Below, piece after piece: positions 52,696 through 61,755 of a DNA stretch of 64,000 bases. Each line of letters starts with the position of its first letter. Position 1 is the first letter of the stretch. The stretch is from the NCBI RefSeq assembly GCF_031455095.1, contig NZ_JAVDSB010000005.1:62001-126000 (forward strand), read 5' to 3'. The notes under the pieces were generated by a model, which was not told where the DNA came from, did not search any database, and saw nothing but the letters and a program-made list of their open reading frames with translations. The translations under genes and the position numbers were made by a program. Source of the stretch: Paenibacillus_E qinlingensis_A (GTDB lineage: Bacteria > Bacillota > Bacilli > Paenibacillales > NBRC-103111).

Positions 52696-53586
52696 TTAGG
52701 ACCGATGTGCGAACTGCTGCCGATACGAGCGGGGTGACATTCCTTCGAGCTTGGTAAAGCTTGCAGCGAAATAAGCGGCTTGTTCAAAGCCAACTTCCTG
52801 AGCAATGTGGGCAATCGGCAGCTCCGTCTGTAGAAGCAATAGTTTGGCTTGACCTACCCGTAATTTAAGCAGATAGGTAAGGGGAGAGCAGCCGTATTCT
52901 TTTTGCATGCAGCGAGCGATGTACACAGGATGGAAATTGAGTTCATCCCCCAGCTGCTTAGCGGTAACGGATTCGCGGAAATGCTGCCTTAAGTAGGAGG
53001 CGGCCTTCTCTGCGCAAGCTCTGGAAGCAGATGCGTGAGCCGTCTCTGCGGAGGCAGCCAATTGGTATAGAATGTCTTGAAATAACTGCTGCTGGGCAAA
53101 ACGAACACTGTTCACGTGCGCACGAGGCTGGAGCTGCAGCAGCTGATCAAAGACTTCATACATTTTCTCAGGATGCTGGAGCGTCGTAAATTGTGGGATG
53201 CGCATGGTAAAGGGTTCCACGGCGAAAGCTTCCACCTCGGCATCCTCAGGAGCTGGATCCTCTAAAGGGACAGCTGCCACGGCGCTCGGCTTCATTAACT
53301 CCCAAGCACCGCCTACATGGAAATGCAGCCAGTAGGTGTAAGTTAATTCCTCACAAACTTTGGTTGCAAAATGATAGCGATCAGGCCGTAAAATGACAGC
53401 CTGCCCGACCCCAACCTCGAATCGTTCATCCTCTTCACCGATGTAGAAGCAGCCGGAAGTTGTGATAAGCAAATCGAATACTTGGATGTTGCTGCGACTG
53501 GGGTGCTGTCCTCCCTTGGGGATACTGTTATATCCACTTGCGATATAGTGGGGCAGAGGAGGAATCGTAATCTCAATAAATGCCAT
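52696..53586 (-). CDS. AraC family transcriptional regulator
   Basis: 296 residues. N-terminal cupin-like sensor (LLITTSGCFYIGEEDERFEV, then VILRPDRYHFA), a linker with an acidic stretch (DPAPEDAEVEAFAVEP), and a C-terminal double helix-turn-helix (VTAKQLGDELNFHPVYIARC and IAHIAQEVGFEQAAYFAASF). AAGGTGG precedes the ATG. It is divergent from the MATE exporter gene and upstream of the MFS gene on the same strand, so it may control either. Confidence 0.87.
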   Translation of the reverse strand: MAFIEITIPPLPHYIASGYNSIPKGGQHPSRSNIQVFDLLITTSGCFYIGEEDERFEVGVGQAVILRPDRYHFATKVCEELTYTYWLHFHVGGAWELMKPSAVAAVPLEDPAPEDAEVEAFAVEPFTMRIPQFTTLQHPEKMYEVFDQLLQLQPRAHVNSVRFAQQQLFQDILYQLAASAETAHASASRACAEKAASYLRQHFRESVTAKQLGDELNFHPVYIARCMQKEYGCSPLTYLLKLRVGQAKLLLLQTELPIAHIAQEVGFEQAAYFAASFTKLEGMSPRSYRQQFAHRS

Positions 53587-53744
53587 AATGCCACCTTCTT
53601 AAATTCTGTATTAAAAGTTGGAATTGTATAAGTTTCAGTTGCGATGTTGATACATAAATCCAACTATACCAGCTATAATTTGAACTGACTAGTAAGTTTC
53701 ATTTTCATAATAAATAGCGAAGTATACTGGATGGTGGCGTGAAC

Positions 53745-55142
53745 ATGACGACGGAGAAAAATAAGTTTTCCTTATGGATTCTAGCATGGCCTATATTTGT
53801 AGAATTACTGCTTCAACTCCTTTTAGGCGCGGTGGATACGCTGATGGTAAGCCGAGTCTCGGATGATGCGGTAGCCGTAGTCGGATTAGCGAATCAAATC
53901 TTTCAGGCAGTGATGATTTTATTTATGACAGTTGCAAGTGGGGCAGGTATTCTCATTGCCCAGAAAATCGGGGCCAAACAACAGGAAGCCGCACGAACAG
54001 TTGGGATTATGGCGGTCACGATTAGCGGATTGATTGGTGCCATACTCAGTGTAATCCTCTATGTCGAGGCTGTTCCTTTAGCGCGACTGTTTCAGTTAGA
54101 AGAGCGGTTGCTTCCGCTAGCACATACGTATATTTCAATTGTCGGCAGCGGCATGTTATTAACTGCATTGACGGCTACACTCAGCACGGCCATTCGGAAT
54201 ACAGGGAACACGAAGGGGCCTATGATAACCGCGATCGGGATGAATGTGATTCACGTCATTTTGAACTATGTATGGATTAATGGAGCTTTCGGATTCCCAC
54301 AGCTCGGCTTAACGGGTGTTGCCATTTCGACACTAGTGAGTCGGTTACTTGCGACTTGTTTGCTGCTTTATATGTTTGTTACAGCCTTTGAGCGAAGAAT
54401 TAGATGGCGTGATCTTGCTATTTTTAATCGAAAGTTATTCCGTGAAATTATCAAAATCGGCTGGCCGCTCGGCGTCAATATGTCCTCATGGGTCTTATCA
54501 CAGCTGGCGATTTATAGTTTTTTGGCAACGATGGGGGCTGCTGCTTTGGCGGCGAGAACGTATATGAATACGCTGGAATCTATCTGCTTCATGTTGGGTT
54601 ATTCGATTGCTTTATCGGCTCAAATCCAGATTGCGCATCTATATGGCTCAGGGCAAACACAGGCCGTATATAAAGCAGGCTATCGCGGCACCTGGATTGG
54701 ACTTGGCTTAGTCGGGTTCAATAGTATTCTTCTTTTGATTATCGGAAAAAGCTTTCTCGGTTTCTTCAGTTCAGACCAAGGTATTATCGATCTAGCACTC
54801 TCTTGCCTTGTACTAAGTGCGATACTTCAGCCAGGCAGGATGATCAATATGGGCTTTGGTAATGCTCTGAATGCGATTGGTGATACACGTTTTAATATGG
54901 TGATCTCGTTGTTTTCAATGTGGGGTGTCGCTGCGGGGCTCTCTTATGTGTTGGGGTTACACTATGGTCTAGGATTAACGGGTATTTATTTAGCGATGAT
55001 GTGTGATGAGTATCTTCGCGGTATTCTGGTAGCTATCCGTTGGCGGCGAAAGAAGTATTTACGCATGGCGGAAGGAAAGGAAAAGATTGTTGATGCTTCA
55101 GGAGGGATAGGAGGGGAAATTCGGAGTGTGCATAGTGCTTAA
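53745..55142 (+). CDS. MATE family multidrug efflux protein
   Basis: About 465 residues, 12 membrane helices in two similar halves. FVELLLQLLLGAVDTLMVSR and ATLSTAIRNTGNTKGPMITA in the first half, with GWPLGVNMSSWVLSQLAIYS opening the second, are diagnostic. Na+- or H+-driven drug export. The ATG at 53745 has GGTGG upstream; a GTG at 53739 is also in frame. Convergent with the ArsR-type gene, with a hairpin between. Confidence 0.9.
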   Translation: MTTEKNKFSLWILAWPIFVELLLQLLLGAVDTLMVSRVSDDAVAVVGLANQIFQAVMILFMTVASGAGILIAQKIGAKQQEAARTVGIMAVTISGLIGAILSVILYVEAVPLARLFQLEERLLPLAHTYISIVGSGMLLTALTATLSTAIRNTGNTKGPMITAIGMNVIHVILNYVWINGAFGFPQLGLTGVAISTLVSRLLATCLLLYMFVTAFERRIRWRDLAIFNRKLFREIIKIGWPLGVNMSSWVLSQLAIYSFLATMGAAALAARTYMNTLESICFMLGYSIALSAQIQIAHLYGSGQTQAVYKAGYRGTWIGLGLVGFNSILLLIIGKSFLGFFSSDQGIIDLALSCLVLSAILQPGRMINMGFGNALNAIGDTRFNMVISLFSMWGVAAGLSYVLGLHYGLGLTGIYLAMMCDEYLRGILVAIRWRRKKYLRMAEGKEKIVDASGGIGGEIRSVHSA

Positions 55143-55182
55143 CTAGGGCACCTACATAGGTTGCTGGTGCACAAATAAGAGA

Positions 55183-55216
55183 GGGGAACAAGAGTGACAA
55201 GTCACTTGTGTTCCCC
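55183..55216. terminator. hairpin terminator between convergent genes
   Basis: GGGGAACA-GTGAC pairs with GTCAC-TGTTCCCC, with CTTTGG after it. The T-tract is short. Confidence 0.6.
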
Positions 55217-55234
55217 TTTGGTGTTCCATGTTAG

Positions 55235-56140
55235 TTAACTCCGGTAAGTTCGAAATCGGATGTCTTGGTTGTAGTTGCCGAAGCCTTCTCCATACAATGT
55301 CAAACCACCGACATGCTCGGCATGCTCAGGGACTTCTAAGCGTAATATCCACTCGTTGCGGGAGATGGGAAGATCCTGAATGGTCACATTGGATAACAGC
55401 TGTCCATCGAGGAAAGTCCCTTCTTCGGTGATGCGAAGCACCTTTAACCAACCATACTGGTTCGTGTAGTCCGACCACCAAGCTGGGGTCAGTTGACCGC
55501 GGCCATCCCCCGAATCGCCGGGGCTTGTCCAGTAGCCCAGCAAGGTGTCATTCACATAGAAGTGAATATCGGACGGCCAATTGGCTGCGATACCTGGTGC
55601 TTCGGAGCCTATCTCCAGCGAGATTTCGATCTCCTCCAAGTCTTGCCCTGCGAGCATATAGTTAGGAATCCGGTACTCGACGAAGCCCTTGGCAAACCAC
55701 AGGATTCTGGCATGCATACGCTCTGGCTCAAAGAAAAAACGAGGATCGTCAAACTGACCGATCAGCCGATCTTCCGTCGCTAAACCGCAGGTGGGATGAA
55801 CCTCGAAACGCGTATAGTGACCGACGGGAATCGATACTTCGTTGAATAAGCGCTTCTGTTCAGTCGACTGAGGGAGCTGGACGTCAATACGCGCGAGGGC
55901 GAGTGTACAGATTTTGTGCGTACCGCCTTGCTTGCGAACGAGCTTCGTATGAATGAGCCCGCCTGCCTCCAGTTTCTTAACATGCATCGTCACGATGGCA
56001 CTGCTTAACGAAAGCCGCTGAGCTAAGTCCTTTACGTTCATCTCTTGTTCAGCTAATAATTCCAATATGTTAAGCCGCACATCGCTAGCCAAGGCTTCAT
56101 ATAAGGGCAGCCATTTGCGGTCTGTTGTCGTGTGAATCAT
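55235..56140 (-). CDS. ArsR-type regulator with sugar-enzyme-like sensor domain
   Basis: About 301 residues. The N-terminal 80 residues are a winged helix (YEALASDVRLNILELLAEQE, MNVKDLAQRLSLSSAIVTMH). The remaining 200 are beta-rich with many aromatics (AWWSDYTNQYGWLKVLR, FYVNDTLLGYWTSP), suggesting a carbohydrate-binding sensor. No metal-binding Cys motif. The ATG at 56140 has AAGGAG nine bases upstream; 56146 is too close to it. Divergent from abfA, which it very likely controls in response to arabinose or an arabino-oligosaccharide. Confidence 0.83.
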   Translation of the reverse strand: MIHTTTDRKWLPLYEALASDVRLNILELLAEQEMNVKDLAQRLSLSSAIVTMHVKKLEAGGLIHTKLVRKQGGTHKICTLALARIDVQLPQSTEQKRLFNEVSIPVGHYTRFEVHPTCGLATEDRLIGQFDDPRFFFEPERMHARILWFAKGFVEYRIPNYMLAGQDLEEIEISLEIGSEAPGIAANWPSDIHFYVNDTLLGYWTSPGDSGDGRGQLTPAWWSDYTNQYGWLKVLRITEEGTFLDGQLLSNVTIQDLPISRNEWILRLEVPEHAEHVGGLTLYGEGFGNYNQDIRFRTYRS

Positions 56141-56158
56141 GTCCATCAACTCCTTTTC

Positions 56159-56271
56159 TAACTGATTAACATAAATGTGAATGCAACGAAAACGGGGGAA
56201 GGGTCTTGATCTTCCTTCTTTTTTATTGTTTAATATGATCATACATAATAATTATATTAACTGATTCATAT
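56159..56271. promoter_or_regulatory. two TAACTGATT direct repeats in the abfA control region
   Basis: TAACTGATTAACAT (56159-56172) and TAACTGATTCATAT (56258-56271) share 12 of 14 bases. They lie next to the start codons of the divergent regulator and abfA. Candidate operators of the ArsR-type protein; not proven. Confidence 0.45.
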
Positions 56272-56301
56272 TTTTATTAATTATACGATGAGGTGATCGT
56301 A

Positions 56302-57813
56302 ATGTCTATGAAAGCAAGCATGATCATTGATAAGGATTTTGTAGTAGGAGAAGTAGATCCACGTCTGTATGGTTCCTTTATTGAGCATTTGGGGCGCGCG
56401 GTATACGGCGGTATTTATGAACCTGGACATCCGCAAGCAGATGAGCAAGGATTTCGCGGAGATGTGTTGGAGTTAGTTAAAAGTCTACAAGTGCCAATCG
56501 TTCGTTACCCAGGAGGAAACTTTGTATCGGGTTACAATTGGGAGGATGGTATCGGGCCTCTCGATCAGCGTAAGAGACGTCTTGATCTTGCTTGGCGCAC
56601 AATTGAGCCGAACCTAGTCGGTCTGAATGAGTTCATGGACTGGTGCCGCAAAGCGAATACAGAAGCAATGATGGCCGTGAATCTGGGAACTCGCGGACCT
56701 GATGAAGCTAGGGATATTATCGAATACGCGAACATCACAGGTGGCACCTACTGGAGTGATTTGCGAATCTCTCATGGCTATCGGACGCCGCATAAAATTA
56801 AAACGTGGTGCTTAGGCAACGAAATGGATGGTCCTTGGCAAACAGGAAGCAAAACCGCAGTCGAGTATGGTCGTACCGCCTGTGAAACGGCCAAAGTGAT
56901 GAAATGGGTAGATCCTTCGATCGAGCTAGTCGCTTGCGGCAGTTCAAGCTTAACGATGCCTACCTTCCCAGATTGGGAAGCAACCGTACTTGAGCATACC
57001 TACGATCATGTTGATTATATTTCGCTTCACCAGTATTACGGCAATCGTGAACAGAATTCAGCGAATTTCTTGGCGCAATCCCTGGGTATGGATCGATTCA
57101 TCCACACGGTCATTGCAACGGCAGATTACGTTCAGGCTAAGAAGCGCGGCAAAAAGAAAATCAATCTTTCCTTCGACGAATGGAATGTATGGTACCACTC
57201 CCACGATGCTGATCGTAAAATCGAGCCTTGGTCCATCGCACCGCCCCAACTGGAGGACATTTATAATCATGAAGATGCGCTCCTGGTGGGCTGTATGCTG
57301 ATTTCCATGCTCAAACGTGCTGATCGTGTCAAAATGGCTTGCTTAGCTCAATTGGTCAATGTGATCGCTCCGATTATGACAGCCAATGGCGGTGCGGCTT
57401 GGAAGCAAACGATTTACTATCCTTATCTTCATGCTAGTGTATTTGGCCGCGGAACGGTCCTTGTACCGCTCATTAAATCGCCGAAATATGATGCGAAAGA
57501 CTACACAGATGTCCCTTACCTTGAGGCTGTTGCTGTACATAATGAGGAAACATCGGAGTTGACGATCTTCGCAGTGAATCGCCATCTGGCCGAAGCGCTC
57601 CCTCTAGAGATGGATCTTCGCAGTTTCAGCGGGTTCAATATCGTTGAGCATATTGTTTTAGAGCATGAGGATCTCAAGGCGACCAATACGTTAGAAGCGC
57701 CGGACCGAGTAAAACCGCATTCCGCAGGGAATGCGAAAATTTCTTCGAATGGGCACATTGAAGCTGTTCTAGGTAAAGCGTCTTGGAATGTAATTCGTCT
57801 TAAATTGGTATAA
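56302..57813 (+). CDS. abfA: GH51 alpha-L-arabinofuranosidase
   Basis: About 503 residues, the normal length for intracellular GH51 enzymes; no signal peptide. Acid/base E174 in CLGNEMDGPW and nucleophile E293 in FDEWNVWY are both present, as is IVRYPGGNFVSGYNWEDG. Releases L-arabinose from arabino-oligosaccharides after uptake. GAGGTG lies six bases before the ATG at 56302. Divergent from its probable regulator. No arabinose transporter or araBAD gene is adjacent. Confidence 0.95.
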   Translation: MSMKASMIIDKDFVVGEVDPRLYGSFIEHLGRAVYGGIYEPGHPQADEQGFRGDVLELVKSLQVPIVRYPGGNFVSGYNWEDGIGPLDQRKRRLDLAWRTIEPNLVGLNEFMDWCRKANTEAMMAVNLGTRGPDEARDIIEYANITGGTYWSDLRISHGYRTPHKIKTWCLGNEMDGPWQTGSKTAVEYGRTACETAKVMKWVDPSIELVACGSSSLTMPTFPDWEATVLEHTYDHVDYISLHQYYGNREQNSANFLAQSLGMDRFIHTVIATADYVQAKKRGKKKINLSFDEWNVWYHSHDADRKIEPWSIAPPQLEDIYNHEDALLVGCMLISMLKRADRVKMACLAQLVNVIAPIMTANGGAAWKQTIYYPYLHASVFGRGTVLVPLIKSPKYDAKDYTDVPYLEAVAVHNEETSELTIFAVNRHLAEALPLEMDLRSFSGFNIVEHIVLEHEDLKATNTLEAPDRVKPHSAGNAKISSNGHIEAVLGKASWNVIRLKLV

Positions 57814-58008
57814 AAGTCTTCGAGTACCGAAAACTTATTCTTTGATATGTGCTAAAAAGTCGCGTTTGGTACCATAATAGTCATAGGAAAAACCTCGATC
57901 GTATAAGGTATGCGAGGCTTTCCAGGTGACGGTGCCCGCGGCTTTTCTTTCTTTTCCAATCCACGCTCTGGTATGATGAGAGAAATGAGATTGAAGGAGT
58001 TAGGGCAC

Positions 58009-58344
58009 ATGAAAATGAGAGTAAGTTGGGTTGGGGGATTCATGTTGGTAGCTGCAATAGGCTTAACCGCTTGTGGGGGAGATCAACCATCGGCTACACC
58101 TAGTGCGAGTGTTTCTGCTAATGTGAATGTTTCAAAGTTATATCAGAACTATTGTATCTCGTGTCATGGTAATCAATTACAGGGCGGACAAGGTCCCAAT
58201 ATCCAAAAAGTGGGAGAACGCCTCGACGAAGCTGAAATAGTAAAACGGATACAAAAGGGTGGTGGCGGGATGCCGCCGTTTCAGGTCACGATGAAAGAAG
58301 AGGAATTGAAAGCACTTGCAACTTGGTTGGCTGGTCTTAAGTAA
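58009..58344 (+). CDS. cccB: lipoprotein cytochrome c551
   Basis: About 111 residues. Lipobox LTA-C (C22), Ser/Ala/Val linker, then one cytochrome c domain with C49-IS-C52-H53 and M88 (GMPPF) as sixth ligand. Length and layout match B. subtilis CccB, a small electron carrier anchored on the outer face of the membrane that can feed the caa3 oxidase. The ATG at 58009 has AAGGAG nine bases upstream; longer frames lack a signal peptide start. Confidence 0.87.
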   Translation: MKMRVSWVGGFMLVAAIGLTACGGDQPSATPSASVSANVNVSKLYQNYCISCHGNQLQGGQGPNIQKVGERLDEAEIVKRIQKGGGGMPPFQVTMKEEELKALATWLAGLK

Positions 58345-58363
58345 TTGTAAATAACTGGTATGA

Positions 58364-58385
58364 TTAAGGTTACGTTAAGGTTAGC
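58364..58385 (+). promoter_or_regulatory. 11-bp direct repeat upstream of the LtaS-type gene
   Basis: TTAAGGTTACG followed directly by TTAAGGTTAGC. An 11-base period is the spacing used by OmpR/PhoP-type response regulators. A PhoP box would read TTAACA-like, so the match is only partial. Confidence 0.4.
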
Positions 58386-58443
58386 TACATAATTTCTTCA
58401 CAATTGACATTTACAATTAGGGGCATGAGGAGAGTGATGTTAG

Positions 58444-60453
58444 ATGCACTTGAATTTGAAGCCCCGGAAGCGTCTTTCGAGTAAAAAGAGCTCAAGCCGT
58501 CTGGGAGCATCGATTTCACTAGTTTTATTTATGATCGGATTACCAATTCTGTCTGTCGTAGGTATGGAGTTTCTTGAGCGTGGCAATTTTGCCGAAACTA
58601 TGCAATGGATTACAAGTAATCAACCTTTATTTGTGCTAAACGTAGGTTTATCTTTTTTCCTTCTCGCCTTTATTTATGCCCTTGTTGGGTCATTGGCGAT
58701 CTCCGGCTCCATCTCGACCTTAATTCTTGGTCTGATGGCAATTATCTCGTATATGAAAGTGAAAATGATCGGGGAGCCGTTCTTCCCTTGGGATATATTG
58801 CTAAATAAAGAGAGTATGGACATTGCATCGCTAGTTACGGGTAAAGCCGCATTAATTCGAATAAGTGCGGTTGCGGCAGCGATTCTCATCGTTCTTGCAC
58901 TTAGATGGATCATTCCGCGTGCTACAATTCCAGTCGTCGCTCGAATCGGTTTAGGGCTTTTTTCGCTCTATGCCTTGTATGCATTTGGGATCAAAACACC
59001 TTTGGCAGGCAAAGTGTTAGACCATGCAGGCGTGAACGAAATTGTATGGGATCAGCAGCAAAACTACGCGAACAACGGCCTCACACTTGCCTTCACACTT
59101 AATGTGAAGAACTCGATTGTGCAGAAGCCGGATACGTACAGTGAGCAAGCACTGGCTGCGGCCGCGGCAAATATTCAAGAGGCAGCAGTACAAAAAGATG
59201 CTGGCGTTCGTAAAGCGAAAGCTACGCTTGCTGACGGGAAACAGCCGAATGTTATTTTCGTTATGAGCGAAGCATTCTGGGATCCAACCCTACTAGAGAA
59301 TGTCACGTTTAGCGAAGATCCACTTCCGACAATTCACCGTCTGCAGAAGGAGTCAAGTTCCGGTTACTTGCTTTCCCCTCAGTATGGAGGCGGTACGAGT
59401 AACGTTGAATTTGAAGTGTTGACGGGGAACTCGATGAGCTTCCTACCTGGTGGGTCCATTCCGTATCAGCAGTACATTTCTAAGCCAGTTCCAAGTTTGG
59501 CGAGTTATTTTGCTGATCATGGCTACAAAAGTATGGGAATTCACTCGTATGAAGGATGGTTCTGGGATCGGAATTCCGTCTATAAGCAGCTTGGTTTTGA
59601 AGCGTTCAAAAGCAGCGAGCACTTCGATAATCCGGAAATGAAAGGTTACTTTATCTCCGATGCAGAAGTGGCAAGAAACGTGATTAGTGAAGTGGATAAA
59701 ACGGAGAATCCGATGTTTATCTACACCGTTACGATGCAAAATCACGGACCTTACGATGACCCTCGTTATGGAGAAAATCAGTTCAAAGCAACAGGTAATC
59801 TATCTGCGCAAGCAAAAAGTATTCTAGAAACGTACACGCAAGGCGCGCATGACGCGGATCAAAGCTTGCAAATGATGATCGATCATTTCAAGGATTCGGA
59901 TGAGCCTACGCTAATCGTATTCTATGGTGACCATTTGCCGATGTTAGGCATGGATTATCAGGTGTATAAAGAAGCAGGCTTCATCTCAACAAGCGATGCT
60001 AACAAGTGGTCGTTGGAAGAAATCAAGAAGATGCATAGCATTCCCTTAGTTACGTGGTCTAACTTCGATATGCCGAAACAGGACATTCCACTCTTGAGTG
60101 ATTCCTTCCTAGGTGCACACGTTCTGGATATGCTTCATATGGAAAAGCCTGCGAATTTTGCATTGGATGCGGAGTTGGCGAAGCAAGTACCAGGCTTACT
60201 AAGCAACCTGATCGTGGATCAGGATGGGCAACTGCACGGAAGTACACCGGAATCCGCGGCATCATTGATAAATGACTATCGAAACGTGCAGTACGATTTA
60301 ATGTTCGGCAAGCAATACTTGGCCGACTATTTGGATCATGATTATTTGACCAAGGGTACGCAAGCCGACTATAACGCCGAATTTGGCACTACGGAAGCTG
60401 CAAAGTCCGAGGCTCAAGGCAGCAATGACACCAAGCAGCCAAGTACACAGTAG
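58444..60453 (+). CDS. LTA synthase family (sulfatase-fold) membrane enzyme
   Basis: 669 residues. Four to five membrane helices in the first 185 residues, then an extracellular sulfatase domain. Likely metal and catalytic residues are E276 (VMSEAFWD), T318 (GGGTSNVEFE, the nucleophile Thr) and D496/H497 (FYGDHLPM). Such enzymes transfer glycerol-phosphate from phosphatidylglycerol to grow lipoteichoic acid. The Q/S/T-rich C-terminal tail of about 25 residues is extra. Whether it is LtaS proper or a primase/YvgJ-type paralogue cannot be told. Confidence 0.88.
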   Translation: MHLNLKPRKRLSSKKSSSRLGASISLVLFMIGLPILSVVGMEFLERGNFAETMQWITSNQPLFVLNVGLSFFLLAFIYALVGSLAISGSISTLILGLMAIISYMKVKMIGEPFFPWDILLNKESMDIASLVTGKAALIRISAVAAAILIVLALRWIIPRATIPVVARIGLGLFSLYALYAFGIKTPLAGKVLDHAGVNEIVWDQQQNYANNGLTLAFTLNVKNSIVQKPDTYSEQALAAAAANIQEAAVQKDAGVRKAKATLADGKQPNVIFVMSEAFWDPTLLENVTFSEDPLPTIHRLQKESSSGYLLSPQYGGGTSNVEFEVLTGNSMSFLPGGSIPYQQYISKPVPSLASYFADHGYKSMGIHSYEGWFWDRNSVYKQLGFEAFKSSEHFDNPEMKGYFISDAEVARNVISEVDKTENPMFIYTVTMQNHGPYDDPRYGENQFKATGNLSAQAKSILETYTQGAHDADQSLQMMIDHFKDSDEPTLIVFYGDHLPMLGMDYQVYKEAGFISTSDANKWSLEEIKKMHSIPLVTWSNFDMPKQDIPLLSDSFLGAHVLDMLHMEKPANFALDAELAKQVPGLLSNLIVDQDGQLHGSTPESAASLINDYRNVQYDLMFGKQYLADYLDHDYLTKGTQADYNAEFGTTEAAKSEAQGSNDTKQPSTQ

Positions 60454-60467
60454 TATAGTTTGGATAA

Positions 60468-60512
60468 AAAGGCCGTCTCTTCAAGTAGAGGATACTTGAG
60501 GGGCCGGTCTTT
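60468..60512 (+). terminator. terminator of the LTA synthase-type gene
   Basis: AAAGGCCG...TCAAGTA pairs with TACTTGA...CCGGTCTTT, with a five-base loop GAGGA. Confidence 0.75.
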
Positions 60513-60526
60513 GTGTGTTTGGGGGG

Positions 60527-60572
60527 AACCCACCCCAACCCAACCCACCCCAACCCAACCCAACCCAACCCC
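60527..60572. repeat. pentanucleotide array (CCCAA)n
   Basis: About nine units of AACCC or ACCCC in a row, all C and A on the plus strand. The G-rich complement could form unusual structures. Confidence 0.85.
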
Positions 60573-60596
60573 TTCAATTCCGCTTACACCGCGGCA

Positions 60597-60783
60597 TTAA
60601 CTGGAAAACCTCCATCTATTTTTTAGGTAATTCTCTAATTAAGAGGAATAAATGGAAAACATACAGTTAAATTCAGCCATTTCCCCCTATTTCATCGAAT
60701 TCATGAGAAATAACTGTACCTTTTCCATCTATTTCGGCTAAAAGGCTCATCCACGGAAAATTAGCTGTACCTTTTCCAGTTAA
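60597..60783. repeat. element with TAACTGGAAA / TTTCCAGTTA inverted ends (copy B)
   Basis: Left end TTAACTGGAAAACCTCCATC and right end TGTACCTTTTCCAGTTAA match the ends of copy A (26254-26388). Inside are further CTGTACCTTTTCC and CATCTATTT words in both orientations. Non-coding. Confidence 0.6.
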
Positions 60784-60869
60784 TCAATACGGCAAGGCAC
60801 CAAGCAAAGCATAAATTTGCCAAATATTTACCAGCTAAACAGCACAGCACTCCCAACAAGAAAAAACTG

Positions 60870-60899
60870 TTGCCAGCTACAGGGTTATTTTGGTAATAT
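60870..60899 (+). promoter_or_regulatory. candidate promoter of the three-gene ABC operon
   Basis: TTGCCA (60870-60875), 18-base spacer, TAATAT (60894-60899). Confidence 0.4.
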
Positions 60900-60978
60900 G
60901 AAATTCCGTCTCTACGCGGCGACTGCACGTAAAATGAAAAAGCAAACGGATCTTGAATGACAAAACAGGAGGTGTTAT

Positions 60979-61755
60979 ATGCTTTTTGCGGTTTTAGCGC
61001 GCAAGGCGTACGCAAGGAATTTGCAGTATCGCGGCTCGCATCTACTGCATAACGCAGTAAGCGCAGTGTTCGGCTTTATTTATGCGAGCATCTGGACAGG
61101 TTTAGGCAGTGATGCATCGCTAGGTGAGTATGGTGCCAAAGGCATGGTCGGCTATATTGCTTTTAACCAAGCGATTCTATGGATCACACAATTTACGACG
61201 AAAGGGCTGGGACTCGAGCAATCCGTTCGTACGGGTCAAATAGCGGTCGATCTCATGCGGCCAGTGCATTTATTTTATCAAGCAATGAGCCGCGAATGGG
61301 GCCAGGTGTGGTATCAACTTTTATATAAAAGCATTCCGATTTATGTCCTCTATTATTTCATCTTCTCTTTACAGCTTCCTCAGCACGCTCCGGTGTATGG
61401 TTGGACAGCGCTCTCACTCATCATGGCCTCTTACATTTCCATCTGTATGAATTATTTGATCGGCGTTGCCGCGCTATGGACAACGGAATCTGCATGGTTT
61501 TACTGGGTCAATTACTCATTCGCTATGCTGCTTTCTGGGTTCTTTATCCCTGTGGAATGGCTGCCTGGCTGGCTTCGAACGATTAGCTTATACACACCGT
61601 ATCCTTATCTACTCTACTATCCAACACGCATCTACTTAGAACTTGAACATGGAACTGTTGTGCTCGGCGCTCTCCTATGGGGCATCGGGTTTACTTGTGT
61701 CTGCTTGGCCGTTACCCGAGTGGTTCGCAGGAAGCTGGAGGTGCAGGGCGGATGA
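60979..61755 (+). CDS. ABC-2 type transporter permease (COG4587-like)
   Basis: 258 residues, six membrane helices. Belongs to the uncharacterised two-permease exporter family (COG4587/COG3694/COG4586). GLGLEQSVRTGQIAVDLMRP and FFIPVEWLPGWLRTISLYTP are typical. AGGAGG precedes the ATG. The stop overlaps the next gene (ATGA). Confidence 0.85.
   Translation: MLFAVLARKAYARNLQYRGSHLLHNAVSAVFGFIYASIWTGLGSDASLGEYGAKGMVGYIAFNQAILWITQFTTKGLGLEQSVRTGQIAVDLMRPVHLFYQAMSREWGQVWYQLLYKSIPIYVLYYFIFSLQLPQHAPVYGWTALSLIMASYISICMNYLIGVAALWTTESAWFYWVNYSFAMLLSGFFIPVEWLPGWLRTISLYTPYPYLLYYPTRIYLELEHGTVVLGALLWGIGFTCVCLAVTRVVRRKLEVQGG

Larger units (their letters stand above)
60454..60978. other. intergenic region with repeats and promoter
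   Basis: Holds the terminator, the CCCAA array, the TAACTGGAAA element (60597-60783) and a candidate promoter (60870-60899). A 20-codon frame at 60898-60960 lies just before the ABC permease gene; it has no convincing ribosome site and was not called as a gene. Confidence 0.55.

Noticed and set aside
60898..60960. 20-codon frame that could be a leader peptide of the ABC operon
   Set aside because: It starts inside the -10 region of the candidate promoter and has no ribosome site; no regulatory codon run is seen.
60761..61015. 84-codon minus-strand frame before the ABC operon
   Set aside because: It overlaps the repeat element, the candidate promoter and the start of the permease gene, with no ribosome site.
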